A DNA stretch of 64,000 bases from Pseudomonas svalbardensis (lineage in GTDB: Bacteria; Pseudomonadota; Gammaproteobacteria; Pseudomonadales; Pseudomonadaceae), in the NCBI RefSeq assembly GCF_030053115.1, contig NZ_CP125619.1:5851001-5915000 (forward strand), read 5' to 3'. Positions 59,518-64,000 of this stretch are shown piece by piece. Within the stretch, counting starts at the first letter, position 1. Each line of letters starts with the position of its first letter. A program made the translations under genes and the position numbers. The notes beneath the pieces are model-generated. The model was not told where the DNA came from and made no database searches. It worked only from the letters and a program-made list of their open reading frames with translations.

Positions 59518-60243
59518 TTAAGACTGTTTTTCGAACTTCAGGTCCCACACGCCATGCCCAAGTCGTTCGCCGCGGCGTTCGAACTTGGTGATCGGGCGCT
59601 CGGTCGGACGCGGGACGCATTTGCCATCTTCGGCCAGGTTGCGATAACCCGGCGCGACGTTCATCACTTCCAGCATGTACTCGGCATACGGTTCCCAGTC
59701 AGTGGCCATGTGCAGCACACCGCCGACCTTCAACTTGCTGCGCACCAGCTCAGCGAACGATGCCTGAACGATACGGCGCTTGTGGTGGCGACTCTTGTGC
59801 CATGGGTCCGGGAAAAACAGCATCAGGCGATCGAGGCTGTTGTCGGCCACGCAGCGGTTGAGCACTTCGATCGCATCGCAATCGTAGACCCGCAGGTTGG
59901 TCAGGCCCTGAGTGAGCACGCCATTGAGCAGCGCACCAACACCCGGACGGTGCACTTCCACGCCGATGAAATCCTGCTCTGGCGAGGCCGCGGCCATTTC
60001 CAGCAGCGAGTGGCCCATGCCGAAACCGATTTCCAGCGAGCGCGGCGCCGAACGGCCAAACACCTGATCGAAGTCCACCGGCGCGTCGGCCAGAGGCAGC
60101 ACGAACAGCGGCGTACCCTGTTCCAGACCGCGTTGCTGGCCTTCGGTCATGCGCCCGGCGCGCATCACGAAACTCTTGATGCGGCGGTGTTGGCGCTCGT
60201 CGCCTTCTTCCGTCTGGATAGGCGTGTCGTTTGATTCAGTCAT
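59518..60243 (-). CDS. trmB: tRNA (guanine46-N7)-methyltransferase
   Basis: 241 residues. SAM site [20 protein letters not shown] near residue 70 and [18 protein letters not shown] near 143 are TrmB signatures. Methylates G46 in the tRNA variable loop. ATG at 60243 preferred over a TTG one codon upstream. Nine bases after thiG, in the thiS-thiG-trmB operon. Confidence 0.96.
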   Translation of the reverse strand: MTESNDTPIQTEEGDERQHRRIKSFVMRAGRMTEGQQRGLEQGTPLFVLPLADAPVDFDQVFGRSAPRSLEIGFGMGHSLLEMAAASPEQDFIGVEVHRPGVGALLNGVLTQGLTNLRVYDCDAIEVLNRCVADNSLDRLMLFFPDPWHKSRHHKRRIVQASFAELVRSKLKVGGVLHMATDWEPYAEYMLEVMNVAPGYRNLAEDGKCVPRPTERPITKFERRGERLGHGVWDLKFEKQS

Positions 60244-60252
60244 CAATGGCTC

Positions 60253-61047
60253 TTACTTGATCAGACCATCCAGCGGCGAGGAGGCGCTGGCATAGAGTTT
60301 TTTCGGCATGCGGCCGGCGAGGTAGGCCAAGCGACCTGCAACGATGGCGTGTTTCATGGCTTCAGCCATCATGACCGGCTGCTGGGCATGGGCGATGGCC
60401 GAGTTCATCAGCACCGCTTCGCAACCCAGTTCCATGGCGATAGTGGCGTCGGAGGCGGTACCGACACCGGCGTCCACCAGCACAGGGATCTTGGCTTCTT
60501 CGAGGATGATCTGCAGGTTGTACGGGTTGCAGATCCCCAGGCCCGTGCCGATCAGGCCGGCCAGCGGCATGACCGCGATGCAGCCGATTTCCGCCAGTTG
60601 ACGGGCGATGATCGGATCATCGCTGGTGTAGACCATCACGTCGAAACCTTCCTTGACCAGCACTTCGGCGGCCTTGAGGGTTTCGATCACGTTGGGGAAC
60701 AGGGTTTTCTGATCCGCCAGCACTTCCAGCTTCACCAGGTTGTGGCCGCCGAGCAGCTCACGGGCCAGGCGACAGGTGCGCACCGCCTCGGTAGCGTCGA
60801 AGCAACCGGCGGTGTTAGGCAGGAAGGTGTAGCGATCCGGCGACAGGACTTCGAGCAGGTTCGGTTCGCCCGGGTTCTGGCCGAGGTTGGTGCGGCGCAC
60901 GGCGAAGGTGACGATCTCGGCACCCGAGGCTTCGATGGCCAGGCGGGTTTCTTCCATGTCGCGGTACTTGCCGGTGCCTACCAGCAAACGCGACTGGTAA
61001 GTACGACCGGCCAGGACGAAGGGCTTGTCGCTACGAACGATGCTCAT
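60253..61047 (-). CDS. thiG: thiazole synthase
   Basis: 264 residues. Forms the thiazole of thiamine from DXP, dehydroglycine/glycine imine and ThiS-thiocarboxylate. [12 protein letters not shown] near residue 19, the DXP imine-forming lysine in [10 protein letters not shown] near 104 and [19 protein letters not shown] near 190. Ribosome site AGAGGATTTCCC ahead of the ATG. Confidence 0.97.
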   Translation of the reverse strand: MSIVRSDKPFVLAGRTYQSRLLVGTGKYRDMEETRLAIEASGAEIVTFAVRRTNLGQNPGEPNLLEVLSPDRYTFLPNTAGCFDATEAVRTCRLARELLGGHNLVKLEVLADQKTLFPNVIETLKAAEVLVKEGFDVMVYTSDDPIIARQLAEIGCIAVMPLAGLIGTGLGICNPYNLQIILEEAKIPVLVDAGVGTASDATIAMELGCEAVLMNSAIAHAQQPVMMAEAMKHAIVAGRLAYLAGRMPKKLYASASSPLDGLIK

Positions 61048-61107
61048 GGGAAATCCTCTGTAGGAGTGAGGTTCTTGCAGAATTCTGTGCCCTTATGGGC
61101 CGGACGA

Positions 61108-61308
61108 CTAGCCGCCGCCGATGGCGTGGACCACCTCGACGGAATCGCCGTCGTTCAGCGTGGTTTCCGCATGCTGGCTGCGCGGGACGATATCCAGATT
61201 GAGTTCGACCGCCACCCGGCGTCCGGTCAGTTCCAGACGGGTCAGCAGGGCCGCAACGGTTTCACCGTCGGGCAGTTCAAGGGATTCGCCGTTCAACTGA
61301 ATGCGCAT
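61108..61308 (-). CDS. thiS: sulfur carrier protein ThiS
   Basis: 66 residues from the ATG at 61308. Ubiquitin-like fold ending in the required Gly-Gly ([10 protein letters not shown]), which is thiocarboxylated to donate sulfur to Thi[19 protein letters not shown] start is typical. Sixty bases upstream of thiG. Confidence 0.95.
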   Translation of the reverse strand: MRIQLNGESLELPDGETVAALLTRLELTGRRVAVELNLDIVPRSQHAETTLNDGDSVEVVHAIGGG

Positions 61309-61398
61309 GCCGAATGCCGCCATCATTTTTAGGGGCTGGCATTCTAGCCCGATCAGTCTTGGCGACCCAAGCCATTCGTCATGAAATGGACCACCCGG

Positions 61399-61770
61399 TC
61401 AGCTCAACCGCCAGGCGGCAAGCCCCAGACAGAACCAGCCGACCAGAAATGCCAGCCCGCCGAAGGGGGTGATGATCCCGAGCTTGCTGACGCCGGTCAT
61501 GGTCAACAGGTACAGACTGCCGGAAAACAGCAGGATGCCGACGACAAACGATGCACCCGCCCAGGTGATCAGGCGACCGGGAATCTGCGTGACCAGCAGC
61601 GCAACGCCCAGCAAGGCCAACGTGTGCACCAATTGGTAGGTCACGCCGGTGTGGAAAATCGCCAGGTACTCGGGCGTCAGACGGCTTTTCAAGCCATGGG
61701 CGGCGAACGCGCCAAGGGCAACGCCGGTGAAGCCGAAGAAAGCGGCCAGCATCAGAAAGCCACGCAGCAT
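61399..61770 (-). CDS. DUF423 family membrane protein (YgdD-like)
   Basis: 123 residues with four membrane helices. FFGFTGVALGAFAAHGLKSR near residue 14 and TPFGGLAFLVGW near 100 are DUF423 hallmarks. Inner-membrane protein of unknown function. Ninety bases upstream of thiS; divergent from mtgA. Confidence 0.93.
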   Translation of the reverse strand: MLRGFLMLAAFFGFTGVALGAFAAHGLKSRLTPEYLAIFHTGVTYQLVHTLALLGVALLVTQIPGRLITWAGASFVVGILLFSGSLYLLTMTGVSKLGIITPFGGLAFLVGWFCLGLAAWRLS

Positions 61771-61844
61771 GAAGAACTCCAGTCAGACTCGATCCACAGG
61801 GTCTGTATAATGGCCCGCTCAACGGGTTCGGCCAAGCCATCTCT

Positions 61845-62567
61845 ATGCTGCGTTTATTTTTGCGACGATTCACGAAGGCCCTGCTCTGGTTCGCGGGTGG
61901 CAGCGTATTACTGGTGCTGATCTTTCGCGTGGTACCGCCACCGGGAACGGCGTTGATGGTCGAGCGTAAGGTCGAATCCTGGTTCGACGGCGAGCCCATC
62001 GATCTGCAGCGCACCTGGAAACCCTGGGATGAAATTTCCGATGACCTGAAAGTCGCAGTGATTGCCGGCGAAGATCAAAAATTCCCGGAGCATTGGGGCT
62101 TTGACTTTGGCGCGATCCAGGCCGCACTGGCCCACAACGAACTCGGCGGAACGATTCGCGGCGCCAGCACCTTGAGCCAGCAGGTCTCGAAGAATCTGTT
62201 TCTATGGTCCGGCCGCAGCTGGCTGCGCAAAGGCCTGGAAGCCTGGTTTACCGGGCTGATCGAAGTGTTCTGGCCCAAGCAGCGAATACTTGAGGTGTAC
62301 CTCAACAGTGTCGAGTGGGATGACGGTGTGTTTGGCGCTGAAGCAGCAGCCAGGCATCACTTTGGTGTCGGCGCTCGCTCGCTGACCCGGCAGCAGGCCA
62401 GTTTGCTGGCGGCGGTGCTGCCTAACCCGCGGGTGTGGAGCGCCAGTCATCCAACTAACTACGTCGCACGGCGAGCGGGATGGATTCGACAGCAGATGAG
62501 TCAGCTCGGTGGCGATAGCTACCTTGTAGGAATCAATGATTCACGCCGCGTACCTTGGGCTCAGTGA
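61845..62567 (+). CDS. mtgA: monofunctional peptidoglycan glycosyltransferase
   Basis: 240 residues. One N-terminal membrane anchor (ALLWFAGGSVLLVLIFRVV) and a GT51 domain: catalytic Glu in VIAGEDQKFPEHWGFD near residue 80, RGASTLSQQVSKNLFL near 108 and EVYLNSVEWDDGVFGAEAAA near 148. Polymerises lipid II in the periplasm. A TATAAT at 61806-61811 upstream is a likely -10 box. Followed by a bidirectional terminator. Confidence 0.97.
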   Translation: MLRLFLRRFTKALLWFAGGSVLLVLIFRVVPPPGTALMVERKVESWFDGEPIDLQRTWKPWDEISDDLKVAVIAGEDQKFPEHWGFDFGAIQAALAHNELGGTIRGASTLSQQVSKNLFLWSGRSWLRKGLEAWFTGLIEVFWPKQRILEVYLNSVEWDDGVFGAEAAARHHFGVGARSLTRQQASLLAAVLPNPRVWSASHPTNYVARRAGWIRQQMSQLGGDSYLVGINDSRRVPWAQ

Positions 62568-62584
62568 CCTTTTGATCCACAAAC

Positions 62585-62619
62585 AAAAACGCCCCGATCA
62601 ATGATCGGGGCGTTTTTTT
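62585..62619. terminator. bidirectional terminator between mtgA and rpoH
   Basis: ACGCCCCGATCA/TGATCGGGGCGT perfect stem with A and T runs on either side. Confidence 0.93.
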
Positions 62620-62634
62620 ATGCCGGAGCTGCGG

Positions 62635-63489
62635 TTAGGCGGCAATCGACATCTTGAGCTTGTTCATCGCGCTCTTCTCGAGCTGACGAATACGCTCGGC
62701 CGACACGTTGTACTTCTGCGCCAGGTCATGCAGCGTGGCTTTTTCTTCCGCCAGCCAGCGCTGGTAGAGGATGTCGCGGCTGCGGTCGTCCAGCACTTCG
62801 AGCGCTTCGTGCAGGTTGTGGTTGGAGTTGTCGCTCCAGTCGGCATCTTCCAGCTGACGGGCCGGGTCGTACCGGTGGTCTTCCAGATAGTTGGCCGGCG
62901 ATTGGAAAGCACTGTCGTCGTCCGCTTCCGTGGCCGGGTCGAAGGCCATGTCATGGCCGGTCAGGCGACTTTCCATCTCACGCACTTCCCGAGGCTCTAC
63001 ACCGAGGCTTTCCGCCACACGATGGACTTCCTCGTTGTTCAGCCACGCCAGACGTTTCTTCTGGCTGCGCAGGTTGAAGAACAGCTTGCGCTGGGCCTTG
63101 GTGGTCGCGACTTTCACGATCCGCCAGTTGCGCAGGATGAACTCGTGGATTTCCGCCTTGATCCAGTGCACGGCAAAGGACACCAGGCGCACACCCATTT
63201 CCGGGTTGAAACGCTTCACGGCCTTCATCAGGCCGACATTGCCTTCCTGGATCAGGTCAGCCTGAGCCAGACCGTAGCCTGAATAGCTACGGGCGATATG
63301 TACAACAAAACGCAGGTGGGCGAGCACCATCTGCCGAGCCGCCCCCAAATCCTGCTCATAATAGAGACTCTCGGCCAGTTCACGCTCCTGCTCCGGCGTC
63401 AGCAATGGAATGCTGTTCACGGTGTGCACATAGGCCTCCAGGTTCGCACCCGGGACCAGAGCATATGCAGGTTGCAAAGAATTGGTCAT
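62635..63489 (-). CDS. rpoH: RNA polymerase sigma-32 (heat shock) factor
   Basis: 284 residues with ATG at 63489 preceded by GGAGG. Region 2 ([22 protein letters not shown] near residue 75, [16 protein letters not shown] near 108), the RpoH box [15 protein letters not shown] near 135 and region 4.2 HTH ([20 protein letters not shown] near 250). Directs heat-shock gene transcription. The upstream region carries a probable AlgU promoter. Downstream of ftsX, its normal place. Confidence 0.98.
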   Translation of the reverse strand: MTNSLQPAYALVPGANLEAYVHTVNSIPLLTPEQERELAESLYYEQDLGAARQMVLAHLRFVVHIARSYSGYGLAQADLIQEGNVGLMKAVKRFNPEMGVRLVSFAVHWIKAEIHEFILRNWRIVKVATTKAQRKLFFNLRSQKKRLAWLNNEEVHRVAESLGVEPREVREMESRLTGHDMAFDPATEADDDSAFQSPANYLEDHRYDPARQLEDADWSDNSNHNLHEALEVLDDRSRDILYQRWLAEEKATLHDLAQKYNVSAERIRQLEKSAMNKLKMSIAA

Positions 63490-63538
63490 ACGAAAAAACC
63501 TCCGACTTACATAACTCGTGCAGTTCAGCACTGCGAAA

Positions 63539-63566
63539 ATTGACCGGAAACCGAAAGACAAGTTCC
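63539..63566 (-). promoter_or_regulatory. probable AlgU (sigma-E) promoter of rpoH
   Basis: On the minus strand GGAACTT (63560-63566) is followed after 16 bases by TCAAT (63539-63543), close to the sigma-E/AlgU consensus GAACTT-n16-TCnAA. It lies about 50 bases before the rpoH ATG. An AlgU-dependent rpoH promoter is known in P. aeruginosa. Confidence 0.62.
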
Positions 63567-63602
63567 CATAAACGCTGAAAGGTCAATACGAGCAAAATGA
63601 TA

Positions 63603-64000
63603 TTACTTTGGCGCAAGCTCCCGCAGGTGGCGTGCGACTGCAATCCATGCACCGATATACCCCAACAGCACCGCGCCAAGCAAGAGCGACAGACCGTCGG
63701 CAGCTGGCACTCCGGCCAGCGCAAAATCACTGCCATACAGACCGGCCAGCCCAACTACCGCGTCGTTCAGCCAGTCAAGGCCGAACGCCAATACGCCCCA
63801 GGAAAGAATCCCCGCACCGAAGCCATAAAGCGCACCCATATACAGAAAGGGCCTGCGCACATAGCTGTCAGTGCCGCCGACGAGTTTAATCACTTCTATC
63901 TCTGTGCGGCGGTTTTCAATATGAAGACGAATGGTATTGCCTATCACCAAAAGTAATGCAGAAACCAGAAGCACGGTCAGACCGAAGACAAAACGGTCAC
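63603..64000 (-). CDS. ftsX: cell division protein FtsX, C-terminal part
   Basis: About 132 codons visible, N-terminus beyond the window end. Three membrane helices of the FtsX permease domain (FVFGLTVLLVSALLLVIGNT, ALYGFGAGILSWGVLAFGL, LLLGAVLLGYIGAWIAVA) and the conserved NRRTEIEVIKLVGGTDSYVR segment after the first. FtsEX regulates septal peptidoglycan hydrolysis. Just upstream of rpoH as usual in gammaproteobacteria. Confidence 0.95.
   Translation of the reverse strand, partial: DRFVFGLTVLLVSALLLVIGNTIRLHIENRRTEIEVIKLVGGTDSYVRRPFLYMGALYGFGAGILSWGVLAFGLDWLNDAVVGLAGLYGSDFALAGVPAADGLSLLLGAVLLGYIGAWIAVARHLRELAPK

Overview
The window is chromosomal DNA of a Pseudomonas, most likely from the P. 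fluorescens group. It is GC-rich, with bidirectional REP palindromes (GTGGGAGCGAGC type) between operons. Its gene order and protein sequences match the conserved Pseudomonas block that runs from metF/ahcY through bioA, pil-chp, gshB-tonB, pyrRBC', pilT-proC, metXW and thiSG to rpoH-ftsX. No tRNA, rRNA, CRISPR array or prophage was seen.

Layout. 1-16 kb: 5' part of tkt; an ArsR/methyltransferase-fusion regulator (SahR type) in operon with metK behind a perfect 30-bp operator; ligB, an MltA lipoprotein, several small membrane proteins and transporters; then ahcY behind an SAH riboswitch, and metF. 16-28 kb: RhlE-type DEAD helicase, YceI/cytochrome b561 pair, an unusual amine oxidase with a Pro/Ala/Lys tail, bioA, rsmE, and an accessory D-amino-acid oxidation operon (binding protein, RidA, DadA-like) divergent from a LysR regulator. 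28-32 kb is the accessory patch: hemolysin III, an IS481 element sitting in a palindromic repeat, an HTH-nucleotidyltransferase gene with its own palindrome, and a small DUF6124-like gene behind a long, strongly folded leader. 32-42 kb: type IV pilus chemosensory operon pilGHIJ-chpA-chpC, without pilK and chpB. 42-64 kb: gshB, tonB, an IS110 element inserted in a REP, yqgE-ruvX, pyrR-pyrB-pyrC', TM2 and NlpC/P60 proteins, pilT, yggS-proC-yggT-yggU, metX-metW, rdgB-hemW, trmB-thiG-thiS, mtgA, rpoH and the end of ftsX.

Functional links. The methyl cycle is densely represented (metK, ahcY, metF, metX, metW, SAM-dependent bioA) and appears to be sensed twice for S-adenosylhomocysteine: by a protein at metK and by an RNA at ahcY. 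Twitching motility is represented by pil-chp, pilT and probably the TonB next to them. rpoH carries a good match to an AlgU (sigma-E) promoter.

The most interesting noncoding signals are: (i) the IS110 left end, which reads as a bridge RNA whose guide segments match both the REP target actually used and the element's own ends; (ii) the leader upstream of the DUF6124-like gene, with a continuous 17-bp RNA helix containing three G-U pairs that only work on the sense strand; (iii) the exact IS481 insertion, proven by an uninterrupted copy of the same repeat elsewhere in the window.
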